This document shows, piece after piece, positions 8,505 through 17,324 of a DNA stretch of 47,564 nt. This DNA comes from Marinobacterium sp. (GTDB lineage: Bacteria; Pseudomonadota; Gammaproteobacteria; Pseudomonadales; Balneatricaceae), in NCBI GenBank assembly GCA_025800125.1, contig JAOXSF010000174.1, forward strand, positions 1-47,564, in the 5' to 3' direction. A program made the position numbers and the translations under genes. How positions within the stretch are numbered: position 1 is the stretch's first letter; each line of letters starts with the position of its first letter. Below the pieces are notes generated by a model. That model had not been told where the DNA came from and searched no databases. It saw only the letters and a program-made list of their open reading frames with translations.

Positions 8505-9391
8505 GCCAGCACCCAGAGTGTTGTGATAATCCAGCTGAGTACAGTCAGAAGGAGGTGAAAGTCTGTCATCAGGTCGCGCGCGGTATCGTTACCTTTGGCA
8601 CGGTGGTGTAACAGGAACAGGTAACGAAAAATTCCATAAATAACAAAAGGCAGTGTGTAAATCAGCTGTTCACTGTTATGCAGTGCAATCGTGGCTGGGG
8701 AAACCGTATACAGGCCATAACTGAGTATGGTGCAGGCAGCAGTGACTGAAATGAATTGCTCAAGTACAGCGGGGCTATAATCATCCAGTACTTTTCGGGT
8801 CATATTGCCATTTTCTGATCCGGATGATTCTATCATCAGTAATTCAGCGCGCCGTTTGGAAAATCCCAGTAGCAGTGTAACCATCAGACCACATAGTAAA
8901 AGCCAGGCTGAGGGGGCAATACCTAATCCGACAGTGCCTGCCAGAATGCGTAACATAAAGCCGGCAGATATAATAAATACATCCAGTATCACGACATGCT
9001 TGAGTCGCCACGAATACAGAATATTCATGACAAAGTAGATTGAGATAAACAATGTTACCCACAGGCTGACGGTCAGAGAAAGCAATAACGCACTAATAAC
9101 CAGTGCGATCATAACCTTTCTTGCCTGGCTTACTGGTATCAGCCCGCTGGGCAGGGGGCGCTTGCGTTTGACTGGATGTTCCCGGTCGGCATCAAGATCC
9201 ATAATATCGTTCAGCACATACACTGCACTGGCGATTGCACAGAACGCACAGAATGTTGTCAGGGCAGAAGTCAGTGTCAGAAATGACCACTGTTGTGAGA
9301 ATACCAGGCCAAGGAGGACAAAGCCGTTTTTGATGTACTGGTGTGGGCGTAGTAATTTAATGATGGGAGACATAAAACCATCCGTGATCAT
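8501..9391 (-). CDS. UbiA-family prenyltransferase, decaprenyl-phosphate phosphoribosyltransferase-like
   Basis: This 296-aa integral membrane enzyme carries both UbiA-type aspartate motifs: NDIMDLDADREHPVKRKRPL near residues 61-80 and LYSWRLKHVVILDV near 125-138. The HPVKRKRPL form and the LRPHQYIKN start resemble Rv3806c-type enzymes, which join PRPP to polyprenyl phosphate, rather than the ubiquinone enzyme, which has its own gene at 25790-26674. It is the first gene of the six-gene minus-strand operon and would supply the lipid-linked 5-phosphoribose for the following oxidase, reductase and phosphatase. A second possible start is the ATG at 9373 (MSPIIKLL), with a GGATGG box upstream; the first seven residues are therefore uncertain. 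Confidence 0.88.
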   Translation of the reverse strand: MITDGFMSPIIKLLRPHQYIKNGFVLLGLVFSQQWSFLTLTSALTTFCAFCAIASAVYVLNDIMDLDADREHPVKRKRPLPSGLIPVSQARKVMIALVISALLLSLTVSLWVTLFISIYFVMNILYSWRLKHVVILDVFIISAGFMLRILAGTVGLGIAPSAWLLLCGLMVTLLLGFSKRRAELLMIESSGSENGNMTRKVLDDYSPAVLEQFISVTAACTILSYGLYTVSPATIALHNSEQLIYTLPFVIYGIFRYLFLLHHRAKGNDTARDLMTDFHLLLTVLSWIITTLWVLA

Positions 9392-9731
9392 TCCGGTGAT
9401 TCCGAAGTGATATAATTTGCCTGTTTTTGCAAGGTTTCATCGAGCCTGCGGGCGTCATGCTACCAGTTATGTAAAGTGTTATGACCCCCTGGTATCTGTC
9501 ATGCAGCCGGATTTTTATATTGTCTGGACAGAAATCATTATCTGGAATAAAAAACAGCCTGTTCACCCTGCTGTTTATCTCAAAATTGTTCAGCCAGGGT
9601 ACAATCCGTACGGTGCATGGTGCCATGGCTACAAGCCATGATGGTTCAGACAGTGAACGCGACTATTCGCGGTGTCCGTGCTGTGATCATAATGCCACCT
9701 CTTCCCTGTTATATCCTCGTTAGGAGCATAC
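9392..9731. promoter_or_regulatory. Intergenic region between divergent arabinose operon and glmU
   Basis: No gene is visible in these 340 nt. A TACAAT at 9600-9605 could be a -10 box for glmU but lacks a good -35 at normal spacing. It would give a leader of about 115 nt. In that leader CATGGCT (9624-9630) and AGCCATG (9634-9640) form a small 7-bp hairpin. The glmU ribosome site TTAGGAGC ends 7 nt before its ATG. The minus-strand promoter for the arabinose operon must also lie here, but I see no convincing match. Confidence 0.4.
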
Positions 9732-11108
9732 ATGTCAATTGATGTTGTAGTGCTGGCTGCTGGTCAGGGCAGTCGAATGAAATCTTCTCTGCCTAAAGTA
9801 CTGCACACCATTGGTGGGAAACCGATGGTGCAGCATGTCATTGACCGTGCCAGTGCACTGGAAAATATCCGCCTGCATGTGGTCATCGGACACGGGGCAG
9901 ATCAGGTACGTGAAGCGTTGGCAGGCCAGTCCGTCTCATTTGCATTGCAGTCTGAGCAGCTAGGTACTGGTCATGCAGTAGCCCAGGCAATGCCTGCAAT
10001 CAAAGCAGAATGTAACGATGACGGCGTAGTGCTGGTGCTGTACGGAGATGTTCCGCTGACCGCTGTCGATACCTTGCAATCACTGGTTGATATTGCTGCG
10101 ACTGGTCAGCTGGGCCTGTTAACTGTTGAGCTGGATAATCCGTCCGGTTACGGCCGTATTGTGCGTAATACAGACAGACAGGTCATGGCGATTGTAGAAC
10201 AGAAAGATGCGACCCCAGAGCAGCGGGCAATCCATGAGATCAATACCGGTATTATGGCGATCCCGACGCTACATCTGGCCCGCTGGTTGCCGCTGCTCTC
10301 TGCTGAAAATGCTCAGAATGAATACTATCTGACAGACATTATTGCGATGGCTGCTGCTGATGGTGTAGGGATTGAAGCCATTCAGCCTGCCACTGAGCAA
10401 GAAGTTCAGGGGGTCAATAACCGCCTGCAACAGGCTGAGCTGGAGCGCTGGTTCCAGTCTCAGCAGGCAGAAACGCTGATGCTGAACGGCGTATCTCTGG
10501 CGGATCCATCCCGGCTGGATATTCGGGGAACAGTCAGCCATGGTCAGGATGTGTTCATTGATGTGAATGTCATTCTGGAGGGGGATGTTGTGTTGGGAGA
10601 TGGCGTCATTATTGAGTCCAATTGTGTGATTCGTGACTCTGTCATTGGAACGGGTAGTCACATCAAGGCTAATTCTCACCTGGAACAGGCACAACTTGCT
10701 GCCGGTTGTGATGTCGGCCCGTTTGCCCGTTTGCGGCCAGGAACAGAACTGGCAGAAGCCGCGCGGATCGGTAACTTTGTCGAGACCAAAAAGGCACAGA
10801 TAGGTGCAGGTTCCAAAGTGAATCATCTGACTTATATTGGTGATACTCGCATCGGGCAGGGGGCGAATGTTGGTGCAGGCACGATTACCTGTAACTATGA
10901 TGGCGTGAACAAGTTTCGTACCGAGATTGGTGATGGCGCGTTTATCGGTTCGAACAGCTCGCTGGTAGCACCGGTTGAAATTGGCAATGGCGCCACTATT
11001 GCGGCAGGTTCGACCGTTACCCGTAATGTTGCTGCTCAGGAGCTGGCAGTTGGACGTGGCAAGCAACGTAATATCGCGGGCTGGAAAAAGCCGGTAAAAA
11101 ACAGCTGA
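9732..11108 (+). CDS. glmU: Bifunctional N-acetylglucosamine-1-phosphate uridyltransferase / glucosamine-1-phosphate acetyltransferase
   Basis: This 458-aa protein is of normal GlmU length. The N-terminal pyrophosphorylase domain has LAAGQGSRMKSSLPKVLH at residues 8-25, the family signature. The C-terminal half is a left-handed beta-helix with hexapeptide repeats (for example DVGPFARLRPG and IGNFVETKKAQIG). It includes the catalytic NHLTYIGD region and GTITCNYDG. It makes UDP-GlcNAc in the cytoplasm for peptidoglycan and LPS. A clear TTAGGAGC precedes the ATG. It is followed 73 nt later by glmS, the usual pairing. Confidence 0.98.
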   Translation: MSIDVVVLAAGQGSRMKSSLPKVLHTIGGKPMVQHVIDRASALENIRLHVVIGHGADQVREALAGQSVSFALQSEQLGTGHAVAQAMPAIKAECNDDGVVLVLYGDVPLTAVDTLQSLVDIAATGQLGLLTVELDNPSGYGRIVRNTDRQVMAIVEQKDATPEQRAIHEINTGIMAIPTLHLARWLPLLSAENAQNEYYLTDIIAMAAADGVGIEAIQPATEQEVQGVNNRLQQAELERWFQSQQAETLMLNGVSLADPSRLDIRGTVSHGQDVFIDVNVILEGDVVLGDGVIIESNCVIRDSVIGTGSHIKANSHLEQAQLAAGCDVGPFARLRPGTELAEAARIGNFVETKKAQIGAGSKVNHLTYIGDTRIGQGANVGAGTITCNYDGVNKFRTEIGDGAFIGSNSSLVAPVEIGNGATIAAGSTVTRNVAAQELAVGRGKQRNIAGWKKPVKNS

Positions 11109-11181
11109 GCGGCTTCGACAGCTCAAATACTTTCAGATAATCGACCGGGTCAGGATTATCCGGGATTAAACGGAATCTATT

Positions 11182-13011
11182 ATGTGTGGAATTGTTGGCG
11201 CTGTCTCACAGCGTCCGGTAAGCGAAATCCTTCTTGAAGGACTGCGTCGTCTGGAATATCGCGGTTACGATTCTGCCGGGATGGCATTATGGGATGGCGC
11301 AGAGATACAGCGCTTGCGTCGTGCCGGTAAGGTGCAGGCGTTGGCTGATGCTCTGGATGAGCAATCATTGCCCGGTGGGCTGGGAGTTGCGCATACCCGC
11401 TGGGCCACCCATGGTAAACCAAACGAATGTAACGCCCATCCGCATATGTCGGGTGACGGTCTGGCACTGGTTCATAACGGTATCATTGATAACTTTGAGC
11501 CGCTCAAAGCTGAACTGCTGGCACAGGGCGTTAAGTTTTCTTCCGATACCGACTCTGAAGTTGTGGCTCACCTGGTTGCGCGTGAACTGTCTGCCGGGCA
11601 TGGCCTGCGTCAGGCAGTACAACAGGTTGTGGCTTTGCTGGACGGAGCCTTTGCGCTTGGTGTCATCAGTGCTGATGCGCCCGATCAACTGGTTGCCGCC
11701 CGTAAGGGCAGTCCGCTGGTGGTTGGGGTCGGACTGGGGGGGGAAAACTTCATTGCTTCTGATCAGCTGGCACTATTGCAGGTGACAGACCGCTTCATGT
11801 TTCTTGAAGAGGGTGATGTTGCATCCCTGACCACCGATACCATTGAAGTCTGGAATGCCGCAGGCGAAGTCGTAGAGCATGACGTTGTTCGTTATGAGCA
11901 CGGTAGTGCCGCCGCTGATAAAGGCGAATTCAAGCATTACATGCTCAAGGAAATCTACGAGCAGCCGGATGTAGTAGAACAGACGCTGGCGGGGCGAATT
12001 GCTGGTGGGCGGTTGCTGGAACAGGCCTTCGGGGCTCAGGCCAGCGAGCTGTTTGATCAGGTCAGGCAGGTACAGATTGTTGCCTGTGGTACCAGCTACC
12101 ATGCGGGCATGATCGCAAAGTACTGGCTGGAAGATCTGGCAGGTATCCCCTGCCATGTTGAGGTTGCCAGTGAATTTCGTTACCGCAAGGTGGTGTTGCC
12201 TGAAGGGACGCTGTTGCTGACGATTTCCCAGTCCGGTGAAACGGCTGACACGCTGGCTGCTCTGCGAGAAGTAAAGCCTCGTGTGCTGGGCTGTCTGGCA
12301 ATCTGTAACGTGCCGGGCAGTTCGTTGGTGAGAGAATCAGACCTGAGTCTGATGACCAATGCCGGGCCTGAAATTGGTGTTGCATCGACCAAAGCGTTCA
12401 CTACCCAGCTTGTGGCTCTGATGTTGACTGTACTGGCACTGGGGCGTCGCCACGGGTTGATGGCAGAGCGCGAGCAGGAAATTGTGATGGCTCTGGAAGG
12501 TCTGTCAGCAAAACTGCGTGCAGCGCTGGAGATGGACGCTGATATTCAACAGATGGCACAGGCATTTGCCGAAAAAAATCATGCGCTGTTTCTGGGGCGA
12601 GGCACACTGTATCCAGTGGCGATGGAGGGGGCGCTCAAGCTCAAGGAGATTTCCTATATTCATGCTGAATCCTATCCGGCGGGTGAACTCAAGCATGGGC
12701 CACTGGCACTGGTAGATAAGGATATGCCGGTGGTTACGGTTGCGCCAGATAATGGCATGCTGGATAAGCTTAAAGCTAATCTGCAGGAAGTACGTGCTCG
12801 TGGTGGTGAGTTGTTTGTCTTTGCTGGTAATTCGCACTCGGTGCAGGCAGAAGAAGGTGTTGCCGTACTGGCAGTCCCGGAGATTGAAGCCCTGCTAGAG
12901 CCCGTTCTGTATACCCTGCCATTACAACTGCTGTCCTATCATGTGGCTGTACTCAAAGGCACCGATGTAGATCAGCCACGTAATCTGGCCAAGTCGGTGA
13001 CGGTTGAGTAA
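11182..13011 (+). CDS. glmS: Glutamine--fructose-6-phosphate aminotransferase (isomerizing)
   Basis: This 609-aa protein matches GlmS length. It starts MCGIVGAVSQRPV, with the N-terminal Cys nucleophile of the glutamine amidotransferase domain, and has RWATHGKPNECNAHPH. Two SIS sugar-isomerase domains follow (CGTSYHAG, TISQSGETADT, then SYPAGELKHGPLAL), and it ends in the conserved AKSVTVE. It produces glucosamine-6-phosphate, the first step toward the UDP-GlcNAc finished by GlmU just upstream. No glmS ribozyme was recognised in the 73-nt leader, as expected for a Gram-negative. Confidence 0.98.
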   Translation: MCGIVGAVSQRPVSEILLEGLRRLEYRGYDSAGMALWDGAEIQRLRRAGKVQALADALDEQSLPGGLGVAHTRWATHGKPNECNAHPHMSGDGLALVHNGIIDNFEPLKAELLAQGVKFSSDTDSEVVAHLVARELSAGHGLRQAVQQVVALLDGAFALGVISADAPDQLVAARKGSPLVVGVGLGGENFIASDQLALLQVTDRFMFLEEGDVASLTTDTIEVWNAAGEVVEHDVVRYEHGSAAADKGEFKHYMLKEIYEQPDVVEQTLAGRIAGGRLLEQAFGAQASELFDQVRQVQIVACGTSYHAGMIAKYWLEDLAGIPCHVEVASEFRYRKVVLPEGTLLLTISQSGETADTLAALREVKPRVLGCLAICNVPGSSLVRESDLSLMTNAGPEIGVASTKAFTTQLVALMLTVLALGRRHGLMAEREQEIVMALEGLSAKLRAALEMDADIQQMAQAFAEKNHALFLGRGTLYPVAMEGALKLKEISYIHAESYPAGELKHGPLALVDKDMPVVTVAPDNGMLDKLKANLQEVRARGGELFVFAGNSHSVQAEEGVAVLAVPEIEALLEPVLYTLPLQLLSYHVAVLKGTDVDQPRNLAKSVTVE

Positions 13012-13023
13012 ATCGGTGAGGTT

Positions 13024-13046
13024 GAGCAGGCCGAATCGGCTTGCTC
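13024..13046 (+). terminator. Hairpin after glmS
   Basis: GAGCAGGCCG (13024-13033) pairs with CGGCTTGCTC (13037-13046) around an AAT loop, ten pairs with one G-U. It starts 13 nt after the glmS stop. There is no T-run, so intrinsic termination would be weak. The remaining sequence to 13180 shows only the GGGAGG ribosome site of the next gene. Confidence 0.55.
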
Positions 13047-13180
13047 ATTAAGACTACTTCTGTCGCACAGTCCGAGCTCTGCCGGGCTGTGTACTATACG
13101 GCTGTTTGATTTCTTTACTACCAGACTGGTCAGGAACCGTTACACTCATAGAGCACCATGCTTAAAGGGAGGTAACTGTT

Positions 13181-13996
13181 ATGCGATCTGTTCTGTTTGC
13201 AACTGCACTGTTCACCCTCACCAGTCCGGTTCTGGCTGAGACTCTGACCTTCGGCGTTGTCCCACAGCAATCTGCGAAAAAACTGGCGAAAAAGTGGACG
13301 CCTATTCTGCGTTATCTCAGCGCTAAAACAGGTGATGAGCTGCGTTTCAGCACAGCTAAAAATATCCCTACCTTCGAGAAGCGGCTGGCGGCTGGTCAGT
13401 ATGATTTTGCTTATATGAACCCGTACCACTATACGGTGTTCCATCAGGATCCCGGCTACGAGGCATTTGCCCGTCAGAAAAACAAGAGAATCAAGGGTAT
13501 TGTTGTTGTCCGCAAAGATAGCCCGCTAACAGAGCTGACCGAGCTGGCTGGTCAGGCCCTGGCTTTCCCGTCCCCCGCTGCGTTTGCCGCCAGTGTATTG
13601 CCACGGGCCCGGCTGACCAATGACGGTATTCCGTTCAAGGCCAGCTATGTCTCTTCACATGATTCTGTATATCTGAATGTAGCACGTGGTTACTTTCCGG
13701 CCGGTGGCGGTGTGATGCGTACCTTTAATAACACGGACCCTGCTGTCAGGGAACAGCTGAAAATTCTCTGGACAACCCATACCTATACCCCCCATGCCTT
13801 TGCTGCCCACCCTTCTGTCAGCCCGGCAGCGGTGGAACGGCTGCGTGTTGCGATGATTGCCATGAATGATGACCCGGAAGGTCAGGTACTGTTAAAAAGT
13901 ATCAACTTCAAAGGCATGCAGGCTGCGCGCAATAGTGACTGGGACGATGTCAGAGCCCTTGGGCTGAATATTCTGGATAAACTGATCAGGCAGTAA
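13181..13996 (+). CDS. PhnD-like periplasmic phosphate/phosphonate-family binding protein
   Basis: This 271-aa protein has a Sec signal peptide (MRSVLFATALFTLTSPVLA, cleavage before ETLTFGV). The mature part is a single PhnD-like periplasmic binding fold: FGVVPQQSAKKLAKKWTPIL, then a loop AAGQYDFAYMNPYHY that normally lines the ligand site, then HDSVYLNVARGYFPAGGG. No ABC permease or ATPase gene is nearby. Instead the stop lies 5 nt before a transmembrane histidine kinase gene, so this is more likely a sensory subunit presenting a ligand to that kinase than a transporter part. The ligand is unknown. A GGGAGG box precedes the ATG. Confidence 0.88.
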   Translation: MRSVLFATALFTLTSPVLAETLTFGVVPQQSAKKLAKKWTPILRYLSAKTGDELRFSTAKNIPTFEKRLAAGQYDFAYMNPYHYTVFHQDPGYEAFARQKNKRIKGIVVVRKDSPLTELTELAGQALAFPSPAAFAASVLPRARLTNDGIPFKASYVSSHDSVYLNVARGYFPAGGGVMRTFNNTDPAVREQLKILWTTHTYTPHAFAAHPSVSPAAVERLRVAMIAMNDDPEGQVLLKSINFKGMQAARNSDWDDVRALGLNILDKLIRQ

Positions 13997-14001
13997 CCGC
14001 C

Positions 14002-15720
14002 ATGTCTCTGCGCTGGAAAACCATCCTTGGTATTGCCCTGATTGAGGGCCTGTTATTACTGTTGCTGATCTATACCACGTTGGGGTATCTGCGCAGTTCC
14101 AACTATGACGGGTTGCTGAAGCGTGCGCAGACAACTGCTGCACTGTTTGCTACAACAACCAAGGATGCTGTGCTTTCCTATGATCTGGCTTCGCTGGAGA
14201 CTTTCACTGCTGAACTGATGACAAACCCGGACCTGCGGTATGTACGTGTGCTCGGTGCTGAGGATGAGGTGTTTTCGCAGGCGGGTGATGAGCAGTTGCT
14301 GGCGCAGCCGTTTCAGCCCGACCAGGCGCCTGGTGGCGTTACCGATGGTGTTTTCGATGTTCAGGCCAGCATTGTTGAAGGGGGTGAGCGCTATGGCCTG
14401 GTACAGATCGGTATTGCAACGGAATCGGTTGAGCAGGCAATTGCTGACAGTCAGAACTGGAGCATTACCATCGCCAGTATTGAAATGGCGCTGGTAGCAC
14501 TGTTCTCTTTTGTACTGGGTACTTATCTGACGGCTCAACTGGCAATATTGCGCCGTGCAGCCAGGCAGGTTGAAGGTGACAATCTGGATGTGGAAATTCC
14601 AGCCCGTGGGCGTGATGAAGTTGCTGAAGTTGGCCATGCTTTTAATGCCATGATTGAACGCCTGAAACAGGCACGACGGACCCGTGATCAGTTTGAGACT
14701 GAATTGCAGGAGCTTAATCAGTCACTGGAAGCACGGGTAGAACGTCGTACGGCCGCATTGCTGAAAAGTAATGCGGAGCTGAAAACTGCGAACCGGCAGA
14801 TACAGGAAACTCAGGCACAACTGCTGCAATCGGAAAAAATGGCGTCACTGGGCCAGATGGCAGCCGGTGTTGCCCATGAGATCAATAATCCGGTGGGCTT
14901 TGTGATGAGCAATATCAACAGCCTGCAATCCTATATTGCCAGCTATCAGGCGCTATATCAGAGATTACAGTCTTTGCGGACATTACCAGTGGATAGTGAG
15001 GTACGCAGGCAGCAGGAAACCGAATTGCAGCAGTTTATGGCACAGGAAGATTTTGAGTTTATCAATGAAGATAGCCATGAATTGATTGTCGATACTCTGG
15101 AAGGGTGTCGTCGTATCCGTGACATTGTGCAGGGGTTAAAGGAATTCTCGCATATCGACCAGACCGAGATGCAGCTGACAGACCTTAATCAGTGTCTGGA
15201 AACGACACTGAAAATCGTCAATAACGAACTGAAATATCGCTGTGATATTCGTAAAGATATGCAGCCGCTACCAGAGGTTCTTTGCAATCCTGGCCAGCTT
15301 AATCAGGTGTTCATGAATCTGCTGGTTAATGCCGGACATGCGGTAGAAGACGGTGGAGTGGTAGGTATTCGCACCCGTGCTGTGACTGAAGGTGTCGAGA
15401 TACGGATTTTTGACAATGGCTGTGGTATTGCTCCAGAGCATCTGGACAAACTGTTTGATCCGTTCTTTACCACCAAGCCCGTTGGCGAGGGAACCGGGCT
15501 GGGGTTGGCGATTTCATACGGTATTATTGAAGACCATCAGGGCAATATAGAGGTCAAAAGCCGTCAGGGTGTTGGTACCAGCTTTATTATTCGTTTACCT
15601 GTGAGCTCCTCAACTGCCTCTTCAACAACTGCCTCTTCAGCAACTTCCTCTTCAGCAACGTTGCAGCAAACGTTGCTGCAGTCACCTTCATCCGGGACAG
15701 GGCTACACGTTAACGACTGA
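14002..15720 (+). CDS. Transmembrane sensor histidine kinase paired with a PhnD-like protein
   Basis: This 572-aa kinase has TM1 at about residues 8-28, a periplasmic sensor of about 130 residues, TM2 at about 158-178, and a HAMP domain. A coiled coil (LNQSLEARVERRTAAL) leads into the HisKA box GVAHEINNP with His292. The ATPase domain has the N-box VFMNLLVNAGHAVEDGG, then DNGCGIAP and GEGTGLGLAIS. It ends in an odd Ser/Thr/Ala tail encoded by three 15-bp repeats (15615-15659). No response regulator is adjacent. It is probably co-transcribed with the binding protein 5 nt upstream, whose ligand-bound form it likely reads. Confidence 0.92.
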   Translation: MSLRWKTILGIALIEGLLLLLLIYTTLGYLRSSNYDGLLKRAQTTAALFATTTKDAVLSYDLASLETFTAELMTNPDLRYVRVLGAEDEVFSQAGDEQLLAQPFQPDQAPGGVTDGVFDVQASIVEGGERYGLVQIGIATESVEQAIADSQNWSITIASIEMALVALFSFVLGTYLTAQLAILRRAARQVEGDNLDVEIPARGRDEVAEVGHAFNAMIERLKQARRTRDQFETELQELNQSLEARVERRTAALLKSNAELKTANRQIQETQAQLLQSEKMASLGQMAAGVAHEINNPVGFVMSNINSLQSYIASYQALYQRLQSLRTLPVDSEVRRQQETELQQFMAQEDFEFINEDSHELIVDTLEGCRRIRDIVQGLKEFSHIDQTEMQLTDLNQCLETTLKIVNNELKYRCDIRKDMQPLPEVLCNPGQLNQVFMNLLVNAGHAVEDGGVVGIRTRAVTEGVEIRIFDNGCGIAPEHLDKLFDPFFTTKPVGEGTGLGLAISYGIIEDHQGNIEVKSRQGVGTSFIIRLPVSSSTASSTTASSATSSSATLQQTLLQSPSSGTGLHVND

Positions 15721-15829
15721 ACCGGTCGGGTGCCTCTGTATCTGCCTGCATGAATAAAGGACTGAGCCGGATTGCCCGCCGCATCGCCTCTGTTCGCGGC
15801 TGAAAAATAAGCGATCCGGCAATCAGTTG

Positions 15830-16036
15830 TCAGATATCTTCAAACCAGAGCTCTTCGTTAATGTCGCGAGCCAGCATCATCTCTTCGTTATGGCGTTCAA
15901 TGGCACGGCGTGCAGCCAGTGAGCGCTGAGAGGCCCGTTTTTTCTGTTCGATCTTCTCCTCTTCTTCGAAGCCGACCAGTACATCAAAAATTTCCGTAGG
16001 CAGGACTGGGGTGTCCGATGTCTTCCGTATCTGCAT
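15830..16036 (-). CDS. Small charged protein, possibly PA3496-like
   Basis: This 68-aa soluble protein is rich in Glu, Arg and Ala. Its second half, AARRAIERHNEEMMLARDIN followed by EELWFEDI, looks helical and loosely recalls small PA3496-type proteins of gammaproteobacteria; that resemblance is from memory and weak. An AGGAGAAAG ribosome site lies just upstream of the ATG, which supports expression. It is encoded alone, convergent with the kinase gene and about 200 nt downstream of hexR on the same strand. Function unknown. Confidence 0.6.
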   Translation of the reverse strand: MQIRKTSDTPVLPTEIFDVLVGFEEEEKIEQKKRASQRSLAARRAIERHNEEMMLARDINEELWFEDI

Positions 16037-16236
16037 AACACTTTCTCCTCAACAGCTGCTGTCGAAGAACCCCGGAAACTCTGTGGTGCCCGAGGCAGTG
16101 ACAGCGTTCTATTGCGTTGTATCCTACTGTTGGCTGGATATCAACCAGTGAAAAGTCGCAGAAAGGGTAAGAGTGCGCTATGTCAGAACGATTACGTCCT
16201 GACGGCAGCGGGGTTAAAGTCGAGTTACGGGCCTTG

Positions 16237-17133
16237 TTATCTGCGTGATGCTGTGCTGCCAGGGCGGCGTACTGGCAGGCGTTTGTCGTTCTGGCGCAGT
16301 GAGCGTAATGAGCGCTTGATCGTCTTCAGATGGTCAAGCAAGCCGGGCCCTAGTCGCATGGCGACACCGACGGCCAGCACATCAATAACCACCAGATGCA
16401 GGACGCGGGATGACATCAGGGTGCTCAGATCCTTATCTTCTTCGACATCAATATGGATGGGGATTGTTGCCAGCTCGGCTAGCGGAGTATTACCCGGACA
16501 GAGAGAAATAACTGTGGCGCCGGTATCACGTACCAGTTTGACGGTATGCAGCAGGTCTTTGGTGCGACCTGTCTGAGAAATGGCGACCACTACATCATCC
16601 TGGCCCAGGGTGACAGCAGAAATTGTCTGCATATGAGGGTCATCATAGGCCGCTGCTGAGATTTTCAGACGGAAAAACTTGTGCTGGGCATCGGTACAGA
16701 CCGGTGCTGACGCACCAAAGCCATAAAACTCAACCCGGTTGGCTCCAGCAAGCGCTGCAATCGCGTCTTCCAGCTGTTCGGTGGGGAGCTGGTCGCGGAT
16801 ATTGATCAGGTTGCCGATCATGGAATCAAAGATCTTCTGCTTGAATTCACCGACGGTATCTTTGCTGTTCAGTGAAAACTGCTCAAAACTGGCGCTGCTA
16901 GCCAGGCCCTGAGCCAGGGTCAGCTTGAAGTCCTGGAAGCCATCGTAATGCAACGCACGGCAAAAGCGGACCACGGTTGGTTCGCTGACGTTAGCTTCGG
17001 AGGCCAGATCAACAATGCGCATATGAATCACATCTTCGGGTCTGGCCAGAACGTAATCGGCAACTTTCTGCTCCGACTTGCGCAGCTTGGGACGGGCGTC
17101 CGCGATGGACTTGAGCAGATTGAAGGAGTTCAA
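16237..17133 (-). CDS. hexR: HexR-type transcriptional regulator (RpiR family)
   Basis: With a TTG start at 17133 the protein is 298 aa, close to the usual 285-290. It has an N-terminal RpiR helix-turn-helix (RKSEQKVADYVLARPEDV, then ASEANVSEPTVVRFCRAL) and a C-terminal SIS domain that binds phosphosugars (EFYGFGASAPVCTDAQHKFF, then VVAISQTGRTKDLL). HexR controls Entner-Doudoroff and central carbon genes and responds to KDPG. The open frame extends up to 17322, but that would cover the divergent gene's start region. The TTG is preceded by a GAGAGAAG-type site and begins LNSFNLLKSIADARPKLRKS, as family members do. The ATG at 17322 is therefore rejected. Confidence 0.9.
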   Translation of the reverse strand: MNSFNLLKSIADARPKLRKSEQKVADYVLARPEDVIHMRIVDLASEANVSEPTVVRFCRALHYDGFQDFKLTLAQGLASSASFEQFSLNSKDTVGEFKQKIFDSMIGNLINIRDQLPTEQLEDAIAALAGANRVEFYGFGASAPVCTDAQHKFFRLKISAAAYDDPHMQTISAVTLGQDDVVVAISQTGRTKDLLHTVKLVRDTGATVISLCPGNTPLAELATIPIHIDVEEDKDLSTLMSSRVLHLVVIDVLAVGVAMRLGPGLLDHLKTIKRSLRSLRQNDKRLPVRRPGSTASRR

Positions 17134-17170
17134 GGGGACTTCTCTCAGCAGGCCTGTAAAAACCGTACAG

Positions 17171-17189
17171 AGTATAACAATGTTGTAAT
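17171..17189 (-). promoter_or_regulatory. Putative hexR promoter with a HexR-like half-site
   Basis: On the minus strand TATACT (17176-17171) is a good -10 box about 38 nt upstream of the proposed TTG start. Immediately upstream lies ATTACAA (plus strand TTGTAAT, 17183-17189), which resembles one half of the known HexR operator. Binding there would block the promoter, suggesting autoregulation. The second half-site is poorly conserved and the -35 box is weak. Confidence 0.4.
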
Positions 17190-17324
17190 GCTGACTCACT
17201 CCTGATGGCCTGTGTCGAGCTGATATGGGTCGGATACAGGTCATGCTGTCAGATTGCGGAGCTGTCGGGGCCGTGGTAGGTTCTGGTTTTCCCCCAAGAC
17301 AATAAATAACAAAGGAGTGCACGC

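Noticed and set aside
11109..11181. glmS ribozyme in the leader of glmS
   Set aside because: The 73-nt gap is too short and shows no ribozyme core; such ribozymes belong to Gram-positive bacteria.
11365..11688. Long antisense frames within glmU, glmS and the secretin gene
   Set aside because: They are mirror frames of strongly conserved genes without ribosome sites or recognisable motifs.
16180..16248. A 22-codon frame with a possible ribosome site between hexR and the small charged gene
   Set aside because: Very short, overlaps the 3' end of hexR on the other strand, and shows no family resemblance.
17134..17322. Extended hexR N-terminus reaching the divergent TRAP gene
   Set aside because: It would place coding sequence across the promoter region and add 63 residues not seen in HexR proteins; the TTG at 17133 fits better.
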